DNA of 12,246 nt from CAYTQK01 sp964439745 (GCA_964439745.1 CAYTQK010000080.1:1-12246), one strand, 5' to 3'; positions 1 through 9,284 are shown, counted from the first letter of the stretch. Numbers and translations are program-made. Notes: generated by a model not told the origin, from the sequence alone.

Positions 1-2
1 GC

Positions 3-479
3 TCCATGGGCCAGTACTACCTGGATCGCGGCATGGGCCGGGAGGTCTCCCTGGACGAGGCCGTGGCCATCCTGGACAAGTGCCGGGAAGAGGGGCTGGT
101 TACCCAGCCGGCCACGGCCCGGAACCCGGCCGGCATGTGCAATTGCTGCGGCGACTGCTGCGGGGTGCTGGGGGCCCTGAACAAGCATCCCCGACCAGCG
201 GAAATCGTCATGTCCCGCTACCTCGCCCTGGTGGACAGCGACGAGTGCACCGGCTGCGAGACCTGCCTGGAGCGCTGCCAGATGGGCGCCCTGTCTCTCA
301 ACGATGAAGAAGTGGCCGCGGTCAACCCCGACCGCTGTATCGGCTGCGGCCTGTGCGTGACCACCTGCCCCACCGGGGCCATCCGGCTGGAACCCAAGCC
401 GGCCCCGGAAATGGTCGAACCGCCGGCCACCATGATGGACCAGATGATTGCCATGGCCCAGAAACGGGGCATCATCTGA
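3..479 (+). CDS. 4Fe-4S dicluster ferredoxin-type protein (5' end outside the window)
   Basis: This is the C-terminal part of an iron-sulfur protein. The reading frame is open from the first bases, so the ATG at 6 is probably internal and the true start lies upstream. Seen: an unusual cysteine cluster C-N-C-C-G-D-C-C about 45 residues in, then two ferredoxin motifs, C-x2-C-x2-C-x3-C (CTGCETCLERC, followed by Q rather than the usual P) and CIGCGLCVTTCP. The gene ends TGA at 477-479 after a Met-rich tail. Family knowledge: proteins of about 300-380 residues with a CNCCGDCC-type cluster followed by two [4Fe-4S] sites are common in deltaproteobacteria and other anaerobes and are thought to carry electrons between redox enzymes. 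The partner cannot be named from this fragment. Two [4Fe-4S] clusters are confidently predicted; the role of the first Cys cluster is inference. Cytoplasmic, since no signal or membrane segment is visible. Confidence 0.85.
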   Translation, partial: SMGQYYLDRGMGREVSLDEAVAILDKCREEGLVTQPATARNPAGMCNCCGDCCGVLGALNKHPRPAEIVMSRYLALVDSDECTGCETCLERCQMGALSLNDEEVAAVNPDRCIGCGLCVTTCPTGAIRLEPKPAPEMVEPPATMMDQMIAMAQKRGII

Positions 480-487
480 TGGTGTCG

Positions 488-613
488 TCAAAAGACAATC
501 CGGGGAGAAATGGCCACTTCCGGCCAGGATAAAAGCTCAGCGGCCTCGGGCCGGTGGAGCGTGATGACGGCCACCTCCTCTTCCATGATCAGCAGAATGG
601 TCGTCAACGGCAT
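488..613 (-). pseudogene. Probable remnant of the 5' end of an enoyl-CoA hydratase/isomerase gene
   Basis: On the minus strand an ATG at 613-611, preceded by AGAAAGG five bases upstream, opens a 41-codon frame. Its beginning fits the N-terminus of crotonase-fold enzymes: a T-I-L stretch at residues 5-7, an acidic turn, then VAVITLHRPEA, against the common family form VAVITLNRPEA, and a following L-L-S. The frame stops at 488-490, just short of the convergent ferredoxin gene, so nearly all of the roughly 260-residue enzyme is missing: no oxyanion-hole or catalytic-Glu region is present. I read it as a gene cut off by deletion or rearrangement. What is seen is the short motif match only; a chance match in a non-coding stretch is possible. 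A nearby scaffolding gap also leaves open misassembly. Confidence 0.35.
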
Positions 614-752
614 GAGACCTTTCTGCCAAAGGATTGCCGGACCCCTATATTCAGAGGCAGTCCCGCCTGCCAAACCGGCGACCGGCCGCATAATGGCTGT
701 ACCTTGCCCTTTCGCCGTGATATTGTAGCCTTCAGATCAATAACCATTCGCC

Positions 753-762
753 NNNNNNNNNN
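753..762. other. Assembly gap (10 Ns) inside the 480-782 intergenic stretch
   Basis: Ten undetermined bases mark a join between contigs; the true gap length is unknown. Bases 614-752 hold nothing I can assign. The gap sits 20 bp upstream of the helicase ATG, so that gene's promoter and possibly some N-terminal codons may lie in the missing sequence. Confidence 0.97.
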
Positions 763-782
763 AAGGACACGAACAATACCCG

Positions 783-2195
<1,413 letters not shown>

Positions 2196-2210
2196 CCTGG
2201 ATATGTAAGC

Positions 2211-2232
2211 AAAACCGGCCGCCCTACCCGGT
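2211..2232 (-). terminator. Weak possible terminator for the valS-to-Crp operon
   Basis: Read on the minus strand, ACCGG (2232-2228) pairs with CCGGT (2218-2214) across a 9-nt loop and is followed by TTT. The stem is only 5 bp and overlaps the stop codon of the Crp-type gene, so this is a tentative call. No U-tract hairpin is visible for the convergent helicase gene. Confidence 0.25.
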
Positions 2233-2901
2233 CTCGGACAGCTCGCGCATGCCCTCGATATCCAGCAGGGTAATCTCCCGGTTGTTGACCTCGAGCAGGC
2301 CGTCGGCGGCCATTTTCGTCAGGGTGCGGGAGATGGTTTCCGGGGTGGTGCCGATGAGGCCGGCCAGCTGGTTCTTGGAAACCGGCAGGACGACGGCGGC
2401 CGGGGTTTTCTGTTCCTCGGCCAGAACCAGCAGGTAGGCGGCCAGGCGGGCGGGCACTTCCTTGAGGGCCAGGTTTTCCACCATGACCGTGAATTCCCGC
2501 AGGCGCATGGACAAGACCGCCAGCATGTTCATGGCCAGGGAGGGATTGGCAGTAATGCGGGCGACAAATTCCCGGCGGGGCAGAAAGATGATGGTGGAGG
2601 GTTCCAGGGTCTGGGCGGTGGCCGGAAAATATTCGCCCTGAAACACCGGCACCTCGCCAAAAGGCTTGCCCGGCCCGTAAATATGGAGAATCTGTTCCTT
2701 GCCCTCGAAAGAGAGCTTGTAGATCTTGATCCGGCCGGACTGAACGATGTAAAATCCGCTGGCCGGCTCCCCCTCGCTGAAGATTATCTCTGCCTTGCCA
2801 TACTCACGGGTTTCGGCCATCCCGATGATCTCGTCGAGATAATTCTCCTCCAGGCCCTTGAAAAGCGGCAGCCGGCGAATGATTTCCCTGGTTGCGGTCA
2901 C
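2224..2901 (-). CDS. Crp/Fnr-family transcriptional regulator, cysteine-free
   Basis: DNA-binding one-component regulator of 225 residues. Residues about 10-125 form a cyclic-nucleotide-type beta-barrel (SGFYIVQSGRIKIYK, then GKPFGEVPVF), followed by a dimerisation helix and a winged helix-turn-helix at about 175-197 (NQLAGLIGTTPETISRTL). I chose the GTG at 2901, preceded by GGGGAG eight bases upstream, rather than an ATG at 3072, which would put 57 implausible residues inside lepA. There is no cysteine anywhere, so it cannot hold an FNR-type [4Fe-4S] cluster. The phosphate-binding position where CRP has Arg-Ser reads F-P-A-T-A, so cAMP binding is unlikely. Such proteins in anaerobes may sense haem ligands, NO or small metabolites, but the ligand is not visible. 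It is last in the cluster, 32 bp after lepA. Confidence 0.85.
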   Translation of the reverse strand: MTATREIIRRLPLFKGLEENYLDEIIGMAETREYGKAEIIFSEGEPASGFYIVQSGRIKIYKLSFEGKEQILHIYGPGKPFGEVPVFQGEYFPATAQTLEPSTIIFLPRREFVARITANPSLAMNMLAVLSMRLREFTVMVENLALKEVPARLAAYLLVLAEEQKTPAAVVLPVSKNQLAGLIGTTPETISRTLTKMAADGLLEVNNREITLLDIEGMRELSETG

Positions 2902-2933
2902 GCGGTCTTCTCCCCGGCCCCTCACAGGTCCGA

Positions 2934-4730
2934 TTACTTGTCGTCCGACTTCAACACCGCCAGGAAGGCCGACTGAGGAATGGCCACCTTGCCCACGGTT
3001 TTCATGCGCTTCTTGCCTTTTTTCTGCTTTTCCAGCAGTTTCCGCTTGCGGCTGATATCCCCGCCGTAACACTTGGCAGTGACATCCTTGCGCAGGGCGG
3101 AGATGGTCTTGCGGGAGATGATCCTGGCTCCGATGGCCCCCTGAATGGCGATCTTGAACATCTGGCGGGGAATCTCGTCCCGCAGCCTTTCGCAGACGTG
3201 GCGGGCCCGGTCCACGGCCTTGTCCTGGTGAACCAGCTGAGACAGGGCGTCCACCTTCTCCCCGTTGATGAGGATATCCAGCTTGACCAGGTCGGACTCC
3301 CGGTACTCCTTGATCTCGTAGTCCAGGGAGCCGTATCCCTGGGTGACGGTTTTAAGCTTGTCGTAAAAATCGTAAACCACCTCGGCCAGGGGCATTTCAA
3401 AAATCATCTCCAGCCGGTCGCCGGTCAGGTAGTGATAGGTGGTGCTGGTCCCCCGGCGTTCCATGCACAGGTTCATGACCGCTCCCATGTAGCGGTCCGG
3501 GGTGATAATGGAGGCCCGGATAAAGGGCTCGCGGGTGCTGGCGATCTCCACCGGATCGGGATACTCATCGGGATTGTCGATCATCAGGGAGGATCCGTCC
3601 AACCGGATGATCTCATAGCGCACCGAGGGCGCCGTGATCAGCAGGGACAGGTCATATTCCCGTTCCAGGCGCTGCTGCACGATTTCCAGGTGCAGCAGCC
3701 CCAGAAAACCGCAGCGAAAGCCGAACCCCAGGGCGGCGGAGGTGGTCTTCTCATATACCAGCGAGGCGTCGTTGAGCTTGAGCTTGTCCAGGGCGATGGC
3801 CAGTTCTTCGTACTCATCCGAGGCAATGGGAAAAATGGAGGAGAACACCATCGGCTTGGCATCTTCATATCCCGGCATGGGTTTGGCGCAGGGCCGGCTT
3901 TTCAAGGTAATGGTGTCACCGCTGCGGGTGTCGCTGACGGTCTTGATGCCGGCGATGATATAGCCCACCTGGCCGGCGGACAAACGCTTGACCGGCTTGC
4001 GGACAATCTGGAAGATGCCGGTTTCCTCCACCTTGTAGACGGCCCGGTTGGACATCAGCAGGATCTCGTCACCCGGGGCGACACTGCCGTCAAAGATCCG
4101 GCAGTGCACGATGGTCCCGCGGTAATCATCATAGGCCGAATCAAAAATCAGGGCCCGCAGGGGCGCCTCGGGATCGCCGGTGGGCGGCGGCAGCCGCTTG
4201 ACAATGCTTTCCAGCACCGCTTCGATGCCGATATTCTCCTTGGCGGAAATCTGGTGGGCCGTCTCCAGGTCCAGCCCCAGGTCGTCCTCGATCTGCTCCA
4301 GCACCCGGTCCACATCGGCCGAGGGCAGATCGATCTTGTTGATGACCGGAATAATCTCCAGGTCATGCTCCATGGCCAGGTAGAGATTGGCCACGGTCTG
4401 GGCCTCCACCCCCTGGCTGGCGTCGATCAGCAGCAGGGCACCTTCACAGGAAGCAATGGCCCGGGAGACCTCGTAGGAAAAGTCCACGTGCCCCGGGGTA
4501 TCCACCAGGTTGAGATGGTAGAGCTGGCCGTCGGCGGCCGTATACGGCAGGCAGATAGTCTGGCTCTTGATGGTGATGCCCCGCTCGCGCTCCAGGTCCA
4601 TGCTGTCCAGCATCTGGTCGCGAAAGTCCCGGGCGGAGACCAGGTCGGCCTTCTGGATAAAGCGGTCAGAGAGGGTGGATTTACCGTGATCAATGTGGGC
4701 GATGACGGAAAAATTACGGATATGCTTCAT
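2934..4730 (-). CDS. lepA: Elongation factor 4 (LepA), ribosome-associated GTPase
   Basis: Translational GTPase that acts on the ribosome, known as EF4 or LepA and linked to back-translocation and to 30S biogenesis. The protein is 598 residues, essentially the family length (599 in E. coli). Visible GTPase motifs are G1 AHIDHGKST (11-19), G2 RGIT (50-53), G3 DTPGH (77-81) and G4 NKID (131-134). The LepA-specific C-terminal domain carries the Y-G-G-D-I-S-RK-RKLLE-QK-KGKKRMK stretch and ends with VAIPQSAF-AVLK. The start ATG (4730-4728) begins MKHIRNFSVIAHIDHGK, as the family does, and has AAGGTGA seven bases upstream. Sequence in the same frame further upstream belongs to the rhomboid gene in another frame and is not coding. 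The start overlaps the rhomboid stop (ATGA), which suggests translational coupling. In many proteobacteria lepA is followed by signal peptidase lepB; here a Crp-type regulator follows. Confidence 0.97.
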   Translation of the reverse strand: MKHIRNFSVIAHIDHGKSTLSDRFIQKADLVSARDFRDQMLDSMDLERERGITIKSQTICLPYTAADGQLYHLNLVDTPGHVDFSYEVSRAIASCEGALLLIDASQGVEAQTVANLYLAMEHDLEIIPVINKIDLPSADVDRVLEQIEDDLGLDLETAHQISAKENIGIEAVLESIVKRLPPPTGDPEAPLRALIFDSAYDDYRGTIVHCRIFDGSVAPGDEILLMSNRAVYKVEETGIFQIVRKPVKRLSAGQVGYIIAGIKTVSDTRSGDTITLKSRPCAKPMPGYEDAKPMVFSSIFPIASDEYEELAIALDKLKLNDASLVYEKTTSAALGFGFRCGFLGLLHLEIVQQRLEREYDLSLLITAPSVRYEIIRLDGSSLMIDNPDEYPDPVEIASTREPFIRASIITPDRYMGAVMNLCMERRGTSTTYHYLTGDRLEMIFEMPLAEVVYDFYDKLKTVTQGYGSLDYEIKEYRESDLVKLDILINGEKVDALSQLVHQDKAVDRARHVCERLRDEIPRQMFKIAIQGAIGARIISRKTISALRKDVTAKCYGGDISRKRKLLEKQKKGKKRMKTVGKVAIPQSAFLAVLKSDDK

Positions 4731-5656
4731 TTTATGATCACCTTTAAAAACACGTCGCCCCGGGTACCATCGGGCATCTTTTTGCCCAGGCCGCCCAGCC
4801 GCAGCTTGGTGCCGGAACTGGTCCCGGGCGGAACGGTTACCCGGTAAAAGCGGGACTGGAATCCCCAGGGAATATTCACTGTCTTCACGGTTCCCGCGGC
4901 CGCTTCCTGCGGGCTGATCTGGATGGTACCATACAGGTGGGGATCCTGGCCGCCGCCCCCGGGCCGGACGACCTGGAAACGCGGCGTTGTTTTGCGGGCG
5001 GCGGCCTTGCGGATATTTTCCGTTAACTCCTGCCGGGCAAAGCCGCCCAGGGGTTTCAACAGGACAATCCCGGCCACAAATCCGCCCACGTGGGCCCACC
5101 AGGCCACCCCGGAAAAACCACCGCTGCTGCCGGCGGCGCTGAGCAGCTGCATGACAAACCACAAGCCCAGAAAAATAAAGGCCGGCAGTTCAAAAAAGAA
5201 GGGGATGAACAGCAGCGGTACCAGGGTCAGCACCCGGGCAGTGGGGAAAAGCACAAAATAGGCCCCCATGACGCCGGCAATGGCGCCGCTGGCACCGACC
5301 ACGGGTACGCCCGGATGGGAAGTCAGCAGAAAATGGGCCAGGGCCGAAGCCAGACCGCACAGGAGGTAAAAAATCGCGTACCGGACCGAACCCAGCCGGT
5401 CTTCGATATTGTCCCCGAAGATATACAGAAACCACATGTTGAGCAGCAGGTGCCAGAACCCGCCGTGCATGAACATGGAGGTAAAAAAAGCGAACAGCCG
5501 GGGTTCGGCCGGCACCAGACCGTACCGGGCCACAAATCCGGGCAGACCGCCGCGATAGGTGATCTCGAGGATATAGACCACCACGCAGATGCCGATCAGG
5601 ACGTTGTTGACGACCGGATGGGTCTGCGAAGGATTGGCGTCGCGAATAGGTATCAT
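4727..5656 (-). CDS. Rhomboid intramembrane serine protease with C-terminal DnaJ-CTD-like domain
   Basis: Inner-membrane protease predicted to cut within or near transmembrane segments of other membrane proteins. In 309 residues I see about six hydrophobic segments (17-33, around 60-82, 92-112, 118-137, 143-170, 183-201). Catalytic features are the oxyanion-side H-x3-N (HLLLN, Asn73), the GASG box with Ser123, and His189 in WAHVGG; Ser123/His189 form the expected dyad. After a Gly-rich linker (230-238), residues 239-309 resemble the C-terminal substrate-binding domain of DnaJ: L-Y-x-T-I-x-I-S-P-x-E-A-A-x-G, then V-PPGT-x-SGTKLRLGGLG, then G-DVFLKV. There is no J domain or zinc finger. With a six-segment core the tail should face the cytoplasm. 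Second ATG-proximal ribosome sites are weak. It lies 54 bp after nadC and overlaps lepA by the ATGA, so it is probably co-transcribed and coupled. The protease call is firm; the function of the tail is inference. Confidence 0.92.
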   Translation of the reverse strand: MIPIRDANPSQTHPVVNNVLIGICVVVYILEITYRGGLPGFVARYGLVPAEPRLFAFFTSMFMHGGFWHLLLNMWFLYIFGDNIEDRLGSVRYAIFYLLCGLASALAHFLLTSHPGVPVVGASGAIAGVMGAYFVLFPTARVLTLVPLLFIPFFFELPAFIFLGLWFVMQLLSAAGSSGGFSGVAWWAHVGGFVAGIVLLKPLGGFARQELTENIRKAAARKTTPRFQVVRPGGGGQDPHLYGTIQISPQEAAAGTVKTVNIPWGFQSRFYRVTVPPGTSSGTKLRLGGLGKKMPDGTRGDVFLKVIIK

Positions 5657-5710
5657 GGATTACAGGAATTATGAATGTTACCGCAAGGTCCGGGCGCCGC
5701 GGCCCCTCTT

Positions 5711-6538
5711 TCACCCGGCCGTGATCCGCATGCTCAGGTCCATGGCCCGGGCCGAATGGGTCAGACTGCCGGCGGAAATGATATCCACGCCGGCAGCGGC
5801 CAGTTCTGCCAGACGGTCCCGGGTCACCGATCCGGACACCTCGATCAGGGCCCGGCCGTTGATCCGCCCCACCGCCTCCTTGATGGTGGCGGTGGTCATG
5901 TTGTCCAGCATGATTACGTCGGCCCCGGCCGCGGCTGCTTCTTCGGCACCGGCCACGTCCGACACCTCGATCTCGATCTTGACCAGGTGATGGGCGTTGG
6001 CCCGGGCCCGTTCGATGGCGGCGGTGATGCCGCCGCAGGCCACGATATGGTTATCCTTGATCAATATTCCGTCAAACAAGCCGAAACGATGATTATGCCC
6101 GCCACCGGAACGCACGGCGGCTTTTTCCAAAGCCCGCCAGCCGGGGGTCGTCTTGCGGGTATCCACCAGGCGGACACCGGAGCCGGCCAAAATCTCCGCG
6201 TAAGAGCGTGTCAGGGTAGCAATGCCGGACAGGCGCTGTACGAAGTTCAAGGCGGTCCGTTCTCCCTGCAGCAGGGCCCGCATGCGACCGGCCACCGAAA
6301 AAACGGTGGTCCCGGTCTCGACCGCCTGCCCGTCGCTAAAATCCGTGACCACGCGGCAGTCCGGATCGAGCATGGCAAAGACCTGGCCGGCCACATCCAG
6401 ACCGGCCAGCACCAGCGGCTCCTTGGCCACGATCACGGCACTTCCGGCGGCGTCCGCAGGGATGATACTCTCGGTGGTAATATCGCCGATGCCGATGTCT
6501 TCGGCCAGGGCGGCCTTGATCAATTGTTCCATATCCAT
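5711..6538 (-). CDS. nadC: Nicotinate-nucleotide diphosphorylase (carboxylating), NadC
   Basis: Quinolinate phosphoribosyltransferase: quinolinate plus PRPP gives nicotinate mononucleotide, CO2 and diphosphate in de novo NAD synthesis, in the cytoplasm. The 275 residues match family length. Visible signatures: an N-terminal EDIG-GDITTE stretch (13-23), ERTALNFVQRLSGIAT (93-108), DTRKTTPGWR (126-135), the K-AAVRSGGGHNHRFGL-DGILIKDNHI block (139-165), IEIEVSD (around 188-194), VIMLDNM, and GVDIISAGSLTHSA near the end. These hold the Arg, His and Lys residues that bind the substrate carboxylates and PRPP in characterised NadC enzymes. The start at 6538 is followed two codons later by another ATG, so two alternative starts are possible; no strong ribosome site separates them. 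It starts 35 bp after valS ends and is presumably read from the same transcript. nadA and nadB are not in the window. Confidence 0.96.
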   Translation of the reverse strand: MDMEQLIKAALAEDIGIGDITTESIIPADAAGSAVIVAKEPLVLAGLDVAGQVFAMLDPDCRVVTDFSDGQAVETGTTVFSVAGRMRALLQGERTALNFVQRLSGIATLTRSYAEILAGSGVRLVDTRKTTPGWRALEKAAVRSGGGHNHRFGLFDGILIKDNHIVACGGITAAIERARANAHHLVKIEIEVSDVAGAEEAAAAGADVIMLDNMTTATIKEAVGRINGRALIEVSGSVTRDRLAELAAAGVDIISAGSLTHSARAMDLSMRITAG

Positions 6539-6573
6539 GGCATTGTTCCGTCCAGATCCGGGTCCGACCTTGT

Positions 6574-9234
6574 TTACCGCAGTTCACTGACCTTGTCCAG
6601 GGTGGCCTGCAGCTTGTCCCGTTTTTCCAGCAGGCCCTGCTGCCCGGCCCGCACCTTGTCGATCACCTCGGCCGGGGCCTTGTTGAGGAAATCCGGATTT
6701 TCCAGCTTGGCCGCCGACTTGCTGATCTCTTTTTCCAGCTTGGCCATTTCCTTGCGGATACGGGCGCTCTCTTTCTCGATATCAATAACGCCTTCCAGCA
6801 GAACATAGACCGTGGCCTGGTCCACCACCGAGGTGGCGGCCGAAGCAGGTTTTTCTGCCGGTGCTTCCACGACCAGATCGGTCAGGCGGGCCAGGGTGAT
6901 TATCAGATCCGACTGCGCGTTCAGGCAGCGGGCCGCCGCCTGGTCACCGGTCTGCACCCGCACGGCCAGCGCCTGGGAGGGGGAAATGTTCATCTCTCCG
7001 CGCACGTTGCGCACGGCGGTGATGACGTCGATGACCAGGCCCATCTCGGCCTCGGCCGCGGGATCGGCCGCGACCCCGCCCTCGCCTGCCCGCGGCAGGG
7101 CGGCTTCCATGATGGAACCGTCGGTGCCGGGCAGCACCTGCCAGATTTCCTCGGTGACAAAGGGGATGACCGGATGCAGCATGATGAGGGTGTCGTGGAG
7201 AACCCGCCAGAGAACCCGGCGGGAGCCGTCCTGGCGGACCTCGGTCTTGTTGCCGTACAGGTCGGCCTTGACCGCTTCCAGGTACCAGTCGCAGAACTCG
7301 TGCCAGACGAAGCGGTACAGGGCCGAGGCGGCCTCGTTGAATTTATACTCGTCCAGGGCCCGGGTAAACTCCGTCCGCACGGCCGCCAGCCGGGAAAGGA
7401 TCCAGCGATCCGCCAGGCAGCAGTCGGCCAGCCCCTCGTTCCGGTAATCCCCCGGGAAATGCATCAGGGAAAACCGGGCGGCGTTCCAGAGCTTGTTGAT
7501 AAAATGACGGTAGCCTTCGATGCGGCTTTCGGACAGCTTGACATCCCGGCCCTGGGCGGCAAAAGCCGCCAGGGTAAAACGCAGGGAATCGGCGCCGTAG
7601 CGGTTGATGACGTCGATGGGGTCGATGACGTTGCCCGTGGATTTGCTCATCTTCTTGCCGTCCTTGTCCCGCACCAGGGCATGGATGTAAACGTCGTGGA
7701 AGGGCACCTCGTCCATGAAATGCAGCCCCATCATCATCATCCGGGCCACCCAGAAAAAGAGGATATCAAAGCCGGTCACCAGGACGCTGGTGGGATAATA
7801 GGTCTTCAGCAGCGGGGTCTGGTCGGGCCAGCCCAGGGTGGAAAAAGGCCACAGGGCCGAACTGAACCAGGTATCCAGCACGTCCTCGTCCTGGCGCAGG
7901 TCGCGGCTGCCGCAGTCCGGGCAGGATTCCGGCGCGGTTTCACTGACGATCTCACGGTCGCAGTCGAGGCAGTACCAGGCCGGGATGCGGTGCCCCCACC
8001 AGATCTGGCGGGAAACGCACCAGTCACGGATATTGTCCAGCCACTCAAAATAGGTTTTTTCCCAGTTGGGCGGCACGATGCGGGTGCGGCCATCGGCCAC
8101 CGCCCGGGCGGCTGTTTCGGCCAGGGGCTTGACGCTGACGAACCACTGCCGGGACAGGTTGGGTTCGACCACCGTGTGGCACCGGTAGCAGGTGCCCACC
8201 GAGTGCTGGTATTCCTCCACCTTTTCCAGCAGGCCCTCTTTTTCCAGGGCCGCCACCACGGCCTGGCGGCATTCAAACCGGTCCAGTCCGGCAAAACGTT
8301 CCCCGGCGGCCTCGTTCATGACGCCGGTTTCGTCAATGCCCTTGATGGTCTCCAGGTTATGCTTGCGGCCGATTTCGAAGTCGTTGGGATCGTGGGCCGG
8401 GGTGATCTTGAGGGCGCCGGTACCGAAGGAGACATCCACGTAGCTGTCTTCAATGACCGGGATGACCCGGTCGGTCAGGGGCAAGCGGACGCTCTGTCCG
8501 CCCATACCGGCGTAGCGTTCGTCTTCCGGGTTGATGGCCACGGCCGTATCGCCCAGCATGGTTTCCGGCCGGGTGGTGGCCACCACGAAACCGCCGTCGC
8601 CGTCGGCCAACGGATAGCGGATATAATAGAGGCCGCCGGCCTGTTCCTCGTACTCCACCTCGATATCGGCGATGGCGGTGTGACAGCGGGGACACCAGTT
8701 GATCAGGTATTCACCCCGGTAGAGCAGGCCCTCCTCGTAAAGGCGGACGAAAACGGTGCGCACGGCCCGGGAAAGACCGTCGTCCATGGTGAACCGTTCC
8801 CGGTCCCAGTCGCAGGAAGCGCCCAGGCGCTTGAGCTGGTTGACAATGGTGCCGCCATATTGGCGGCGCCACTCCCAGACCCGCTCAATAAACTTTTCCC
8901 GGCCCAGGGCGTGCCGGTCGGTGTTCTCGGCCAGCAGCTTTTTTTCGACCACGTTCTGGGTGGCAATCCCGGCGTGATCAGTGCCCGGCATCCACAGCAC
9001 GCTGTCGCCGCAGAGGCGGCGGTAACGGCAGAGAATGTCCTGCAGGGTGATGTTGAGGGCGTGCCCCATGTGGAGCATGCCGGTCACGTTGGGCGGGGGA
9101 ATGACGATGGAATAGGCCTTTTCCCCGGCGGCCGTTTCCGGCGCGGCGAAAAGCTTGTTCTCCTCCCAGAAGGCGTACCAGCGCTGTTCCACGCCGGCGG
9201 GTTCATAACCTTTTTGCAATTCTGTAGCGCTCAT
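6574..9234 (-). CDS. valS: Valine--tRNA ligase (ValRS)
   Basis: Class I aminoacyl-tRNA synthetase charging tRNA-Val with valine and editing mischarged threonine. The 886 residues show PPPNVTG-LHMGHALN with the HIGH-type signature HMGH (55-58), the editing (CP1) domain with TTRPETMLGD (220-229) and GTGALK-TPAHDPNDFEIG (271-289), the WCVSRQ-WWGHRIPAWYC block (405-422), and KMSKS (528-532). Two C-x2-C pairs (Cys422/425 and 438/441) form a probable zinc knuckle, as in many bacterial ValRS. The last 70 or so residues form the tRNA-binding coiled coil rich in Lys/Glu. The ATG at 9234 is preceded by CAGGAGAAG, a good though close ribosome site. It is the first gene of the five-gene cluster, just downstream of a terminator, and so probably carries the operon promoter. 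Confidence 0.97.
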   Translation of the reverse strand: MSATELQKGYEPAGVEQRWYAFWEENKLFAAPETAAGEKAYSIVIPPPNVTGMLHMGHALNITLQDILCRYRRLCGDSVLWMPGTDHAGIATQNVVEKKLLAENTDRHALGREKFIERVWEWRRQYGGTIVNQLKRLGASCDWDRERFTMDDGLSRAVRTVFVRLYEEGLLYRGEYLINWCPRCHTAIADIEVEYEEQAGGLYYIRYPLADGDGGFVVATTRPETMLGDTAVAINPEDERYAGMGGQSVRLPLTDRVIPVIEDSYVDVSFGTGALKITPAHDPNDFEIGRKHNLETIKGIDETGVMNEAAGERFAGLDRFECRQAVVAALEKEGLLEKVEEYQHSVGTCYRCHTVVEPNLSRQWFVSVKPLAETAARAVADGRTRIVPPNWEKTYFEWLDNIRDWCVSRQIWWGHRIPAWYCLDCDREIVSETAPESCPDCGSRDLRQDEDVLDTWFSSALWPFSTLGWPDQTPLLKTYYPTSVLVTGFDILFFWVARMMMMGLHFMDEVPFHDVYIHALVRDKDGKKMSKSTGNVIDPIDVINRYGADSLRFTLAAFAAQGRDVKLSESRIEGYRHFINKLWNAARFSLMHFPGDYRNEGLADCCLADRWILSRLAAVRTEFTRALDEYKFNEAASALYRFVWHEFCDWYLEAVKADLYGNKTEVRQDGSRRVLWRVLHDTLIMLHPVIPFVTEEIWQVLPGTDGSIMEAALPRAGEGGVAADPAAEAEMGLVIDVITAVRNVRGEMNISPSQALAVRVQTGDQAAARCLNAQSDLIITLARLTDLVVEAPAEKPASAATSVVDQATVYVLLEGVIDIEKESARIRKEMAKLEKEISKSAAKLENPDFLNKAPAEVIDKVRAGQQGLLEKRDKLQATLDKVSELR

Positions 9235-9257
9235 CTTCTCCTGTTTCCGTTTCGGCC

Positions 9258-9283
9258 TACATAATATTCAGGGCAGCCGTCAA
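9258..9283 (-). promoter_or_regulatory. Possible promoter for the valS operon
   Basis: Between the terminator and the valS ATG the minus strand has a good -35 hexamer, TTGACG (9283-9278). Downstream are TATTAT and TATGTA, but spacing is only 11-14 bp, short of the preferred 17. A promoter must be near here because a terminator lies just upstream, but the exact elements are uncertain. Confidence 0.3.
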
Positions 9284-9284
9284 A

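Noticed and set aside
2902..3072. Longer Crp-type protein starting at an ATG at 3072
   Set aside because: It would overlap lepA by 139 bp and add 57 residues unlike the family; the GTG at 2901 has a well-spaced ribosome site and fits the usual length.
2892..4847. 651-codon plus-strand open frame across lepA
   Set aside because: High-GC antisense artefact of a highly conserved lepA; its translation resembles no protein and it has no ribosome site.
7174..9264. Long plus-strand frame opposite valS
   Set aside because: Antisense shadow of an unmistakable ValRS with all motifs on the other strand.
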